From the NCBI RefSeq assembly GCF_002101555.1, contig NZ_LQOL01000042.1, forward strand, positions 1-64,000: DNA of 64,000 bases. The letters are read 5' to 3'. Shown here piece after piece: positions 15,607 through 24,233 of the stretch. This DNA comes from Mycolicibacterium canariasense (lineage in GTDB: Bacteria > Actinomycetota > Actinomycetes > Mycobacteriales > Mycobacteriaceae). The notes beneath the pieces were generated by a model. It had not been told where the DNA came from. It did not search any database and saw only the letters and a list, made by a program, of their open reading frames with translations. Numbering within the stretch: position 1 is the first letter of the stretch; every line of letters starts with the position of its first letter. Both the position numbers and the translations under genes were made by a program.

Positions 15607-16635
15607 TCAGTGCATGGCTCGGGTGGCCAGATCGGCGGCGCTACCGCCTTTGCCGTCGGGGTAGAACTTCAACGCCCAGTTGCGGATCGCGGTGAATCCT
15701 TCGAGTTCCGAGCTGGCCAGCGCCGGCGGATCGGAGTAGCGCTGATGTGACCAGATGTGGATGTCTTGGCGGAACTGCCGGATGACTTCGTTGCCGAACT
15801 CCTCGGCTTTGGCACGGGCTCGCTCGGGGTTGCGCACCTCGCTTTTCGGCCGTCCGATGTAGACCATGAAACGGATGTCGGAGGTGCGATCATCGACAGG
15901 CGTGATAGCCGAGATCGTGCGGTTGTCGATCATCCCCCAACTCTTGGTCACCGCGATGCCCAGACCGCCGTTGATCGCCTCGACACCGCTGTTGATGTCC
16001 TCGATCCGCTGGCCTTCGTCGCCTTCGAACGTGATGGTGAAATCGACGTAGGACACCGGGTCGTCGAAGTCGTGCCGGGTGAAGATGGGATTGATGGGCG
16101 TGCCGTGCACGTACTTGAAATGGGCGAAATCAACGCCGTTTTCGAGCACGTACTGAGGATGCATCTCCCGGCCCTGTTCGAACAATCTCTGCTGGGGGTA
16201 GTAATCCTCCTCGCTGCTGCCGTCACCGAAACTGGCGAACACGTCGGGAGCATCGAAGAAGGGGGCACGGTCCTCGATGTCATGCCAGATGTAGATCGAC
16301 GCGTTGCGTTCGGTAACCGGATAGGTCTTGATGCGACGGCCCCGGTTGGGTCGGCTCTCGTACGGGATGCAGACGTTGCGGCCCTGCTGGTTCCATTGCC
16401 ACCCGTGAAAGGGGCACTGCAACAACTCGCCTCGTACGGTGCCGCCATATCCGAGGTGGGCGCCCAGGTGCTCGCAGTAGGCGTCCATCACCGTGACCTG
16501 ACCAGACTCTGAGCGCCAGGCAATGAGTTCCTGACCGAAGTACTTCATGGGGTGGACGTCACCGACGCCGACCTCGTCGGACCAGGCAACCTGGAACCAG
16601 CCGGTCGGCCTCATCGAAAGAGGCGGCTTAGCCAT
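15607..16635 (-). CDS. Rieske-type oxygenase alpha subunit (KshA-like)
   Basis: A 342-residue terminal oxygenase. The Rieske [2Fe-2S] ligands are in YCEHLGAHLG and CPFHGW, and the mononuclear iron site is in NGVDFAHFKYVHG. Layout and length resemble KshA, the oxygenase of 3-ketosteroid 9-alpha-hydroxylase, but the substrate may differ. No reductase partner is adjacent. The ATG at 16635 was chosen because a minus-strand TATGCT (16643-16648) ends 7 nt before it, implying a leaderless transcript; an ATG at 16647 is also in frame. The downstream dehydrogenase and the divergent TetR gene suggest a small inducible steroid or terpenoid oxidation unit. Confidence 0.83.
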   Translation of the reverse strand: MAKPPLSMRPTGWFQVAWSDEVGVGDVHPMKYFGQELIAWRSESGQVTVMDAYCEHLGAHLGYGGTVRGELLQCPFHGWQWNQQGRNVCIPYESRPNRGRRIKTYPVTERNASIYIWHDIEDRAPFFDAPDVFASFGDGSSEEDYYPQQRLFEQGREMHPQYVLENGVDFAHFKYVHGTPINPIFTRHDFDDPVSYVDFTITFEGDEGQRIEDINSGVEAINGGLGIAVTKSWGMIDNRTISAITPVDDRTSDIRFMVYIGRPKSEVRNPERARAKAEEFGNEVIRQFRQDIHIWSHQRYSDPPALASSELEGFTAIRNWALKFYPDGKGGSAADLATRAMH

Positions 16636-16642
16636 AGCCGGA

Positions 16643-16707
16643 AGCATAGAACAATCAATGAAAGTTGCATAGTGCCCTTTATGATTCTCTTTGAGCCGCG
16701 CTATCCT
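16643..16707. promoter_or_regulatory. Divergent leaderless promoters with a central inverted repeat
   Basis: The minus-strand -10 TATGCT (16643-16648) lies 7 nt before the Rieske ATG. The plus-strand -10 TATCCT (16702-16707) lies 6 nt before the tetR ATG. Between them is an interrupted inverted repeat: AATCA..AAAG at 16653-16664 against CTTT..TGATT at 16677-16686. This is the natural operator for the TetR regulator. Confidence 0.5.
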
Positions 16708-16713
16708 CGGTTG

Positions 16714-17346
16714 ATGACCGATACGGCCGAGGCCTCGATGCCGGCGCGGCGCCCGAATCGGCGCGGGCAGGCGACCCGCGAGAACATGTTGGAGGCCGCG
16801 TTGAAATCGCTGGCCTCCGGCGACCCCGGATCGGTGTCCGCCAACCGGATAGCCAAGGACATCGGCGCGACGTGGGGTGCGGTGCAGTATCAATTCGGCG
16901 ACGCCGACGGCTTCTGGGCTGCCGTACTTCACCGAACCGCTCAACGGAGGGCTGATGTGTTCGCATCGCTGGGTTCCGACACCCAGTTGCGCAAGCGCGT
17001 CGCCAGTATCATCGACACGCTCTATGAGGGCCTCGATTCTCCTGATTCGCGGGCCATCGAGAACTTGCGCGCCGCTCTGCCCCGCGATCCGTCAGAACTG
17101 GAGCGGTTGTACCCGCAGACCGCGGCTGAGCTGTATTCCTGGGGTCAGTCGTGGCTGGAGATCTGCCGCAACGCTTTTGAGGATCTCGGCGCCGATCCGG
17201 AGCGCGTCCGTGAGGTCGCTACCTTGATTCCGGGCGCGATGCGCGGACTGGTCTCCGAACGCCAACTCGGTTCCTATGCTGACCTCGATGTTGCGCGTCG
17301 CGGGTTGACCAACGCGCTGGTCGCCTACTTGCAAACTGCGGATTGA
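16714..17346 (+). CDS. TetR-family regulator of the Rieske operon
   Basis: A 210-residue repressor with an N-terminal HTH (RENMLEAALKSL, then SANRIAKDIGATWGAVQYQFG) and a helical ligand-binding C-terminal domain. The ATG at 16714 directly follows a TATCCT -10 box with a 6-nt gap, indicating leaderless translation; an in-frame ATG at 16681 lies upstream of that promoter. It is divergent from the Rieske/dehydrogenase pair and probably represses it until a lipophilic substrate binds. Confidence 0.85.
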   Translation: MTDTAEASMPARRPNRRGQATRENMLEAALKSLASGDPGSVSANRIAKDIGATWGAVQYQFGDADGFWAAVLHRTAQRRADVFASLGSDTQLRKRVASIIDTLYEGLDSPDSRAIENLRAALPRDPSELERLYPQTAAELYSWGQSWLEICRNAFEDLGADPERVREVATLIPGAMRGLVSERQLGSYADLDVARRGLTNALVAYLQTAD

Positions 17347-17544
17347 ACAGACCTCAGTTGGCTCTCCACCTGGAGCGGCTTTCCCGAAACTACTGCGCAG
17401 CACCGCAGGAGAACTTCTGCTCGGCCGCAAGCGAATTCGTCGGTGTTGTTGCCTGCCGCAGCCTTGGCGAGGGGCACGCCCACCGGGCAGTGTTCGCGAG
17501 GGAAACCGCATCACCTTGAGCGGCCGAGTGACTCACGATTCACG

Positions 17545-17919
17545 TCACAAATACTGCTGCAAGACTTCGCATTGGCGTTCGAAGAATGCTCGCGACACGG
17601 GTGCCGAAGGTGCCACCGCGTCGAATCCGTGAAACGCACCCCGCACCGTATCCACGTCACAAGGCACGCCGAACTCGACGAGCCGACGCGCGTACTCTAT
17701 GCCCTCGGTAAAGAGGGGATCCAGGGTTCCGACACCGAGCCACGCAGGCGCAAGCCCCGACAGGTCGGCGCGGCGCGCGGGAACGGCGATGTCCGGGTTT
17801 GCACCGCCGCTGAGGTAGGCCTTCCACACCAGCCGATTGGTGCGCAGGTTCCACATTCGATACTTCGGGTTGTCCATGCCTGGTTGGTCGCAGGCGTGAT
17901 CGTCCACCATCGGATGCTG
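17545..17919 (-). pseudogene. C-terminal remnant of an alpha/beta hydrolase (HSL/Lip family)
   Basis: The frame reads PMVDDHAC, NRLVWKAYLSG, the catalytic-Asp motif GTLDPLF and the catalytic-His motif GAFHGFD, then a normal C-terminal helix. This is the last third of a hormone-sensitive-lipase-type esterase. Upstream of about 17919 the frame continues but no longer resembles the family. The HGGG oxyanion motif and the Ser-containing GDSAG motif are not found, so the gene is truncated and inactive. Confidence 0.65.
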
Positions 17920-18100
17920 GCAGCAGCGGCCTCGACCAGTTCCACCCCAGGCCCGCAGGTGTAGCAATGCCGCCTTTCTGCGACGGCCGACCCTTTCGTA
18001 CGGCTCGCGACGGTGGTGAACCACTTGCTCGAAGCCGTACGCACCGTGAATCGAGTGATCACGATGGCGCGGCTCGGCCGGCGTCGGCTGCATCGCGCCC

Positions 18101-18775
18101 TCACCGTGCTCGCTTCGCCAGTTTGGCGGGCTGATCGATCAGGATCGATTTTTCTTGCATCCGCAGCCATCCGCGGGCAGCGAAGTCGGACAACGCCTTG
18201 TTGACCGTTTCTCGGGATGCGCCGATCAGCTGGGCGAGTTCCACCTGGGTGAGTCCGTGATCAAGCCGCACCGCGTTGCGCTCGGTTTGTCCGAATCTGT
18301 CAGCCAGTTGCAGGAGCTGTTTGGCGGTACGGCCGGGCACGTCGGTGAAGATGAGATCGGACATGGTGTCGTTGGTGCGCCGCAGTCGCCGCGCCAGCAC
18401 CTGCAGCAGCTGCTCGGCGATCTGCGGGCAGTCTTCGAGCCACTCTGCGAATCCGGGCCTGTCCATCACCGCGGTGTGCAGTTCGGTCAAGGCGGTCACC
18501 GTGGACGTACGCGGACCGGGATCGAAGATGGACAGCTCGCCGAACATGTCCGAGGGACCCATGACCGCCAGCAACACCTCGCGACCATCAGCGATGCGTC
18601 GCCCGACCTTCACCCGGCCCGACACGATGACGTGAAGACAGTCACCAGGCTCTCCCGCAGTGAACACCGCCTCGCCGCGCGCAAAGGAGGCCCATTGCAT
18701 CTTCCGGGTCACGGCCTCAACCGCTTCCGGCGCAACGCCTCTGAAGAGGCCAGCACGACCGAGAGCCTCGTGCAT
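18101..18775 (-). CDS. Crp/Fnr-family regulator (mycobacterial Crp paralogue)
   Basis: A 224-residue protein with an N-terminal cyclic-nucleotide-binding domain ([29 protein letters not shown]) and a C-terminal HTH_Crp domain ([21 protein letters not shown]). It closely follows M. tuberculosis Crp (Rv3676), but the N-terminal third and the C-terminus differ enough to suggest a paralogue rather than the orthologue. GGAGGAG precedes the ATG at 18775. It has no operon partner. Confidence 0.88.
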   Translation of the reverse strand: MHEALGRAGLFRGVAPEAVEAVTRKMQWASFARGEAVFTAGEPGDCLHVIVSGRVKVGRRIADGREVLLAVMGPSDMFGELSIFDPGPRTSTVTALTELHTAVMDRPGFAEWLEDCPQIAEQLLQVLARRLRRTNDTMSDLIFTDVPGRTAKQLLQLADRFGQTERNAVRLDHGLTQVELAQLIGASRETVNKALSDFAARGWLRMQEKSILIDQPAKLAKRAR

Positions 18776-19148
18776 CACTCTCCTCCCCAACCCCGGACGC
18801 AGATAACCGGTCTGCGTGCCAACACACCCCTCAGGCAGATCATACGGTTCTTCTGCTGCGTATGACCTGTCACTGGTGGACAGCCTGGCAGCCTTGACGC
18901 CAAACCACCCGCCGCGACGTCGACCGCTATCCGTCGCGCTCTAATTGATCATCGCTCCATCCATTTTGGCGACGACCTCCTCGGTGCCAGTCATCGCGCG
19001 CTGGTGACATGCGATCACGGCCTCATTCCCATCGTCGTGATGTGGTCATACATTAGTGTGCATCTGTATGACACCGCCGACGCCGTCAGGCTGCACCGGC
19101 GCCGCGTTTCGCTCGACACCCCTTGGCAGCCGAGGCCACGCGAGGCTC
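18776..19148. other. Regulatory intergenic region upstream of crp paralogue and a small gene
   Basis: A gene-free stretch of 373 bp between divergent genes. The notable element is the inverted repeat at 19047-19070. No clear TGTGA-N6-TCACA Crp site was found. Confidence 0.4.
19047..19070. repeat. Inverted repeat CATACA-N12-TGTATG
   Basis: Perfect 6-bp arms at 19047-19052 and 19065-19070, about 80 bp upstream of the small Cys-rich gene. This is a candidate operator; the binding protein is unknown. Confidence 0.35.
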
Positions 19149-19373
19149 ATGACCATGACGAGCGCACAACTCCTCCACCCGGCAAATGGAAAGGACAAGG
19201 TCACTGTGGACTCATCGATCGACACGCACTGCGGGTGGTGTTTGCGTCCGGCGCCGGCCGATAACGCACCAGACGTAGCCGAGTGGCAGGCGTGGGTGAT
19301 TGGGCACTGGTCAGCGTTCGTGGCTGTATGTCCGCAATGCGCGCCCGCAGTCTTCGGCGCGGCGCGTCTTTAG
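19149..19373 (+). CDS. Small Cys-rich (zinc-ribbon-like) protein
   Basis: A 74-residue protein starting MTMTSAQLL, with two CxxC knuckles, THCGWCLRP and VCPQCAP, 34 residues apart. This is the arrangement of a zinc ribbon or treble clef. The conserved-looking stretch AEWQAWVIGHWSAF lies between them. Function is unknown. A weak GAGG precedes the ATG at 19149. Its stop overlaps the stop of the convergent TetR gene by 4 bp. Confidence 0.55.
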   Translation: MTMTSAQLLHPANGKDKVTVDSSIDTHCGWCLRPAPADNAPDVAEWQAWVIGHWSAFVAVCPQCAPAVFGAARL

Positions 19374-20014
19374 GGTGCGTCGGGGGCTACCGGGGTGCGG
19401 CGTTGGCGGCGCGCCCGCGGGCGCGATGCCCGCTGGGCCTCGGCGATCACCGGACCGACCCACCGATGCACAAGTCGACGCAACTCGACGCCCGGCTGCA
19501 CCGGGGACAAGATGAAGGACTGCAACATACGTAGTGTCAGTTGGACGATGTCGTCGAGCGCGGCGGAGCTGAACCCCGACCAGTCGACGTCGAGACGTTC
19601 CAGAACGCCGCGGGTCTGGTTCTGGGCGAGAACGCTTCCCGGAATGGCGGCAAACGCCGCAACGTGCTGGGCGTTGAGTAACACTCCGATGTAGGGATCC
19701 TGCGGCAGCCGCTCCAGCGCCAGCATCAGACCTTCCACGATCGCCTCGGCTGGATCACCGACACCGCGCAGCGCCGTCACCAGGTTGCCGGCAAACGCCC
19801 AGGAAGCGTCCATGGCCACAGCCCCCAGCAGCTCGTCGGTACTGGGAAAGTAGTGGTAGATCGTCTGCCGCGTCACTCCGAGAACGCGAGCGACATCGGC
19901 AATCGTGGTCTGGTCCCCTTTGATGTCGATGACACCGCGTGTTGCGGCCAGAATCCGCGCTCGTGCTTCGCCATCGGTCGTTGGAACGTTGCCAGACCAC
20001 CCACGGGTGCGCAT
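19370..20014 (-). CDS. TetR-family regulator
   Basis: A 214-residue regulator. The HTH is TTIADVARVLGVTRQTIYHYFPS, followed by a helical C-terminal domain and a basic tail (RPRARRQRR). AGGAG precedes the ATG at 20014. No divergent partner is obvious: the next gene upstream, a PE-PPE esterase on the same strand, ends 214 bp away. The target is unknown. Confidence 0.82.
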   Translation of the reverse strand: MRTRGWSGNVPTTDGEARARILAATRGVIDIKGDQTTIADVARVLGVTRQTIYHYFPSTDELLGAVAMDASWAFAGNLVTALRGVGDPAEAIVEGLMLALERLPQDPYIGVLLNAQHVAAFAAIPGSVLAQNQTRGVLERLDVDWSGFSSAALDDIVQLTLRMLQSFILSPVQPGVELRRLVHRWVGPVIAEAQRASRPRARRQRRTPVAPDAP

Positions 20015-20228
20015 AGCACTCCTGACGCGCATCGATGCTGCTCGAATCGGGCGCCCCGCAGCCCCCTAGACCCGCCGATCGTATCGCAGCGCCGCGACCG
20101 CGTCGGCATATCCGCCGGGCACAATCGCACGTGGGCACGGCCTCGGATCTGCCGCGTGCAGCGCGACCGCTTCCGCCACCCGAAGCTGCGGTGCTGACCC
20201 GTCACCGGGCCTTCGCGCCGCGGGTGGG

Positions 20229-21533
20229 TCAGCCGGCTGTCCGTGGTGTTTTCCGCTGCCGCGGCTGCGGGTCATCGGACGCACGCGAATCTGATCGGTC
20301 GGTGGTGGATTTCTTCGACGGTGCTTCCACCGTGCCGGTGTCCGGCGCGCCAGCCGCCGATGTTGCCGATGATGACGCCGTCGTCGAAGGCGCTTCGGCG
20401 GCGACGTCGGCCCGGACGCGGTGGCGCAGCGGTGGTGGTGTCAAGGCACGTACCGCAGCGGCGAGGGGGCTCGGGTTGGGCGCGCGCCGCGTGCGCGTCG
20501 GGCGATCCGGCGTGGGGTTGGCGTCCAGACCGAGCGCCGTTCTGATCCTGCCGACAGGCGATATCTTCGATTGTGGTGGTTCGGCTTTCGAAGTCGGTGG
20601 CGATGCGGCAGGTTCCTCGGCTGCAGTTGTACGGGCAGTCGCCGGCGATGCCGTCGCATCGGAGGTGACGGCGTCGGCAACACCGCTCGATGACGTGGAC
20701 ACCGCCGGCCGACGGTCATAACTGGCGTCGATCTGGGGCCGTAGCCAGCGGTCCAATGCGCTGGTGTCCAAGCCGATGTCGCGTAGCGGCTGGGTTACCG
20801 GAAGATCGGCGGTGGGGACGAGGTAGTGCGTGGTGACACCACCGGCCGCGTTGGTGCTGACGGTTTTCACGGTGCCCGGCGTGGTGGGATCGGCGGCGTC
20901 ACCGTAATCAGGGTGCACAAAGGCGACACCCATCACCGCGTTGATGGCGGAAAGCGCGGTGGGACGGGTTGGCCAGTCGGCCAGACCGTCATACTCTCGC
21001 ACGATTTCGGTGGTGGCATACGGCGTCGGTAGCAGCCCCGGCGGTACCGACAGCCACAGCAGGGGGTTACGAGCGACGATGCCGCCGGTGGAATTCATCG
21101 GATCCCCGAATGTCACGAAGGACAGCTCTGTGGTGGCGCGCTGCGGCGTGATGCGCAAAGCCAGAGACTGTTTCACGTAATTGAGCACAATCGCCCCCTG
21201 GCTGACCCCGGCCAGGGTGATGGTGACACCGTCGGGTATCGCCTCGAGATGAGCGTTCACCCCGTTGACACCGATGGCGGAATCGAGCGCAAACAGCAGA
21301 CCGGCGGGGTAGCCGATCCCGGTGATCTGTCCGGCGCCGCTCAGATAGCCGTCACCGAGCCCAAGTGCCTGTTGCGCGGTCGGCACAGTGGCACACAAAC
21401 ACGTTCCCCCGAGGTAGAACGCCGCAGCATCAGATGTGGCGGGTTGGGCGGCCCGCGCGGCGGGCTGGACCGCAACCATGACTGCCATGAGGGTCAGAAC
21501 ACTCGCAGCGGTGACACTCTTGGCAGCACCCAC
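20229..21533 (-). CDS. Secreted PE-PPE-domain (serine esterase-like) protein
   Basis: A 434-residue exported protein with a signal peptide ending near ARAAQPA. A PE-PPE domain follows, typical of mycobacteria: GYPAGLLFALDSAI, the nucleophile elbow GVSQGA and FVTFGDPMNSTGG. The last 150 residues are low complexity (Ser, Thr, Pro, Ala, and Arg near the end) and probably disordered or wall-associated. The domain has the alpha/beta serine hydrolase fold and can act as an esterase. AAAGG precedes the GTG start at 21533. Confidence 0.83.
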   Translation of the reverse strand: MGAAKSVTAASVLTLMAVMVAVQPAARAAQPATSDAAAFYLGGTCLCATVPTAQQALGLGDGYLSGAGQITGIGYPAGLLFALDSAIGVNGVNAHLEAIPDGVTITLAGVSQGAIVLNYVKQSLALRITPQRATTELSFVTFGDPMNSTGGIVARNPLLWLSVPPGLLPTPYATTEIVREYDGLADWPTRPTALSAINAVMGVAFVHPDYGDAADPTTPGTVKTVSTNAAGGVTTHYLVPTADLPVTQPLRDIGLDTSALDRWLRPQIDASYDRRPAVSTSSSGVADAVTSDATASPATARTTAAEEPAASPPTSKAEPPQSKISPVGRIRTALGLDANPTPDRPTRTRRAPNPSPLAAAVRALTPPPLRHRVRADVAAEAPSTTASSSATSAAGAPDTGTVEAPSKKSTTDRSDSRASDDPQPRQRKTPRTAG

Positions 21534-21895
21534 GACGAACCTTTCAGCCTGAAGGAGGACTTGCTCTCATGAAACGGGTTGCCCGACAAAAACATTGCTC
21601 AGAAGACGCCTCGCACACCGGGCCGTGTAACAGCTCGCAGTGAGGAGAACGTATCGAAACGCCCCCGGTGGCGCCCCTCGCACAGTCAAAGATCACATCG
21701 GAGCGCAAACGTGACATAGGACCGCCGGTAGGTGGCCGCTCGACTCGGCGCGTGGACAATCCACGCCGCCAGCTATCGACGTCGCGACGTAGATCCGTGA
21801 TCGGGGCACCCAAGGACCTCTCTTGTGTCGCACCAGCGCACGTCCCTGTGCAGCGCTGAGCGGCGCGTCGTGTACCGACAGCTCACTCGGCGGAA
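21534..21895. other. Intergenic stretch, no gene recognised
   Basis: 362 bp between the PE-PPE gene start and the truncated acyl-CoA dehydrogenase fragment. No convincing coding frame, hairpin or repeat was seen. Confidence 0.4.
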
Positions 21896-22376
21896 TCAAT
21901 ATGCCTCGGAGATCAGACGGCGATGTGCCGCGGGACCGCCGAACAGTGCGCGGTTGAGCATCGCGCGTTTGAGGTAGCGGTGGATGCCGCCCTCCCACGG
22001 GTAGCCGATCCCCCCGTGCAGCTGCATGGCCTTACCGGCCACTGCCACCGCGGCTTCGGTGGCATGTGATTTGGCCATCGAAACCACCCGCCGGGCTTCG
22101 GGGCTGCCGTCGGCGACCGCCTCGACAGCAGCGGCGACCAGCCGGCGGCTCACCGAGAGCCGCACCAACATGTCGGCGCACGCGTGGTTGACGGTCTGGT
22201 TTGACGGCCTGGAAGGAGCCGATCGCCGTGCCGAACTGGTGACGCACACACACATGGTCGACCGTCGCGCTCAGCATCGCCTCGGCCAGGCCCAGGCTGT
22301 CACAGGCGATCGTGGTCGCGGGCCGCTGTGCCAATACCGCCCGGTCGCCAGTAAGGGTGCCAATCGGGTCGCGGGA
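21896..22376 (-). pseudogene. Acyl-CoA dehydrogenase fragment with frameshift
   Basis: One frame gives DSLGLAEAML, then RHQFGTAIGSFQAVK. After a frameshift near 22200 a second frame continues HACADMLVRLSV, GKAMQLHGGIGYPWE and ends RRLISEAY. Together these are the C-terminal half of an acyl-CoA dehydrogenase. The N-terminal half (flavin loop and middle domain) is missing, and the sequence abuts an acyl-CoA ligase fragment on the other strand. It is non-functional. Confidence 0.8.
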
Positions 22377-22544
22377 CGGTCTGTTGATTTCCTGCGTCAC
22401 AAGGTCGCCCGCTGGTGGATCCCGGAGCGGTGGGCGTTCGTCGATCAGCTTCCTCGTACGTCCACGGGCAAGTACGACAAGAAGCGTCTACGTGAGTGGC
22501 ATGCGCAGGGGCGGTTGACGTCAGTCGATCTCACCGACCGCTGA
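22377..22544 (+). pseudogene. 3' end of a fatty-acyl-CoA ligase (fadD) gene
   Basis: The last 55 codons of an AMP-forming acyl-CoA ligase: VARWWIPERWAF then LPRTSTGKYDKKRLRE, including the catalytic Lys of the PxTSxGK motif. Nothing of the preceding 450 or so residues is present. Instead the sequence passes directly into the acyl-CoA dehydrogenase relic on the opposite strand, so a deletion or rearrangement has joined two gene ends. Its stop overlaps the end of the carotenoid oxygenase gene. Confidence 0.75.
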
Positions 22545-24072
22545 TATCGGTGCGCTTGGATGCAGCGATCGCTGCGTCGAGTTCCTCGGCGTTGGCCCAC
22601 GAGCCGTGGAATGAGAACGGAATCCGCACGGGGAGTTTGATTCGCGCCAATGGTTCGCGGGTGAACAGTGTGGTTTCGTGGACCAGCACTTCGGACAGAC
22701 CCGTGGCGGGATCCCACCATATCGACAGTAGGTAGCCGTCGTTTTCGGTGGTGGCGCCGCGGCGTTGGACGAATACCGGTTCGCTTGGACTGGTCAGGCC
22801 ATCGGGTCCTTCGATGACGATGGTTTGCCCGGTGGTGAAGTCGTGGCGGGCCAGACCGTCGCTCATGGTCTGCGGCGACAGGGCGCGGGTGGTGACGAAG
22901 TAGCCGTAGCGGTTGACTCGGCCGGCCCAGGCGTCGTTGATCTTGGGGAACTCGCCTGCGACGCCGCTGAGCATTTCCTGGGAGCATCGACCGGTGGCGT
23001 TATCGAGGCGGAATCGCCAGGCCATGGCCGGCGGGAACCACAGATGCGAATTCACCGCGTCGTCGGGGTGTTCGGCAGGGTTGCCCAGTCGAGAGATGAC
23101 GTGAAGGTCGACGGTGATTCCGGTCTGCGTTTCGTATGCATTGAAGAAGTGTGTCGGGGCGAGCATCAGCCCCGTGTCGTACCAGCGCAGCTGATGGGTT
23201 CGCCGGTCCAGGACGGCGAACCGGCTACCGCTCGGTACTGCTCCTTCGTCCCAGAGCACCCCCGGGCGGCCTTGTTCGATTCGGTCGCGGCGGAACTGGG
23301 CGGGTGAGATCAGAAAGATGGCGTGGTGCTCGCTCGTAACGTAGTCGTGGACCATGGCCGGACAGCCCATGTCGAAGGTGTACGCGTCGACGATCTTGGC
23401 CGTTTTGACGTCGGCCTGATACCAGGTCAGGTTGTTGCCGACGGCCGCGAAGAACAGCATGTCGCCGGTGTGAGGGTCGATTTTGTAGTGTGCGGTGCAC
23501 AGTACGTCGATGCCGCCGCTGAAGTCGAACTCGCCGTAGGTGTGCAGGTTCTCCGGGTTCAGCGAATAGGGAAGGCCGCCTTCGTAATAGACGAGTAGGT
23601 GGTCGGCGAAGAGCCCGACATTGGTGTTGGCCACATTCTTGGCAGGTGGAGCTCCGGCAGGCAGTGGCTTGTGTATGGAAGACCCGTTGACAAAGCCGCT
23701 GTAGATGGCTTCGCCGGCTTCCACTTCGATCTTCATGGTCTCGGTCATGACCCAGCGCATCCGCAGTGCTGCTCTGCCGTCGCGGATGTAGCAGCCGGCT
23801 ACTCCGCCGTCGCCCTCCCACCAGTGGTAGCGGTCGAGGTCCAGGGGGCGGAATCGCGGATTGCCCACGACGCGGAACAGTGCCCCGGCCAAGTCGTCGG
23901 GCAGCTTGCCGACCACTGGTAGGTCGAATGCCTCAGTTTCCTCGTGCCATGGTGCAAACGGGCCGTTGAGGAACATGTTGGTGGTGTCCCAGTCGACGTC
24001 GGCGGCATGGCGTTGAGGGGCCTGCGGGTGCGGAACGACCTGGGTGGGCGGTGTGTTCTGGGGAGTGATCAT
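22531..24072 (-). CDS. Carotenoid cleavage oxygenase (RPE65/CCD family)
   Basis: A 513-residue beta-propeller enzyme. Typical strands include GALFRVVGNPRF, YHWWEGDGG, NTNVGLFADHLLV and the last blade IPFSFHGSW. Candidate iron-ligand histidines lie in CTAHYKIDPHTG, MVHDYV, APTHFF and FHGSW. Such enzymes split C=C bonds of carotenoids, apocarotenoids or stilbene-like aromatics with O2. AGGAG precedes the ATG at 24072. A PucR-type regulator gene lies 160 bp upstream on the same strand, with a divergent monooxygenase/alcohol dehydrogenase pair beyond it. Confidence 0.87.
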   Translation of the reverse strand: MITPQNTPPTQVVPHPQAPQRHAADVDWDTTNMFLNGPFAPWHEETEAFDLPVVGKLPDDLAGALFRVVGNPRFRPLDLDRYHWWEGDGGVAGCYIRDGRAALRMRWVMTETMKIEVEAGEAIYSGFVNGSSIHKPLPAGAPPAKNVANTNVGLFADHLLVYYEGGLPYSLNPENLHTYGEFDFSGGIDVLCTAHYKIDPHTGDMLFFAAVGNNLTWYQADVKTAKIVDAYTFDMGCPAMVHDYVTSEHHAIFLISPAQFRRDRIEQGRPGVLWDEGAVPSGSRFAVLDRRTHQLRWYDTGLMLAPTHFFNAYETQTGITVDLHVISRLGNPAEHPDDAVNSHLWFPPAMAWRFRLDNATGRCSQEMLSGVAGEFPKINDAWAGRVNRYGYFVTTRALSPQTMSDGLARHDFTTGQTIVIEGPDGLTSPSEPVFVQRRGATTENDGYLLSIWWDPATGLSEVLVHETTLFTREPLARIKLPVRIPFSFHGSWANAEELDAAIAASKRTDISGR

Positions 24073-24233
24073 CGATGTACTCCTGGTCTTCCGTCTGGTT
24101 GTCGACTGGATGCCGTGGTCGCCGCGTTGGGTAACCATGCAATCGAGTGTGCCGATCACTGAGGGCGATTTCTCCTGTTGTGACGATAAAGTTCGCGGCG
24201 GAGTTTGTTGTTCGACGACAGATTACGAGTCTG

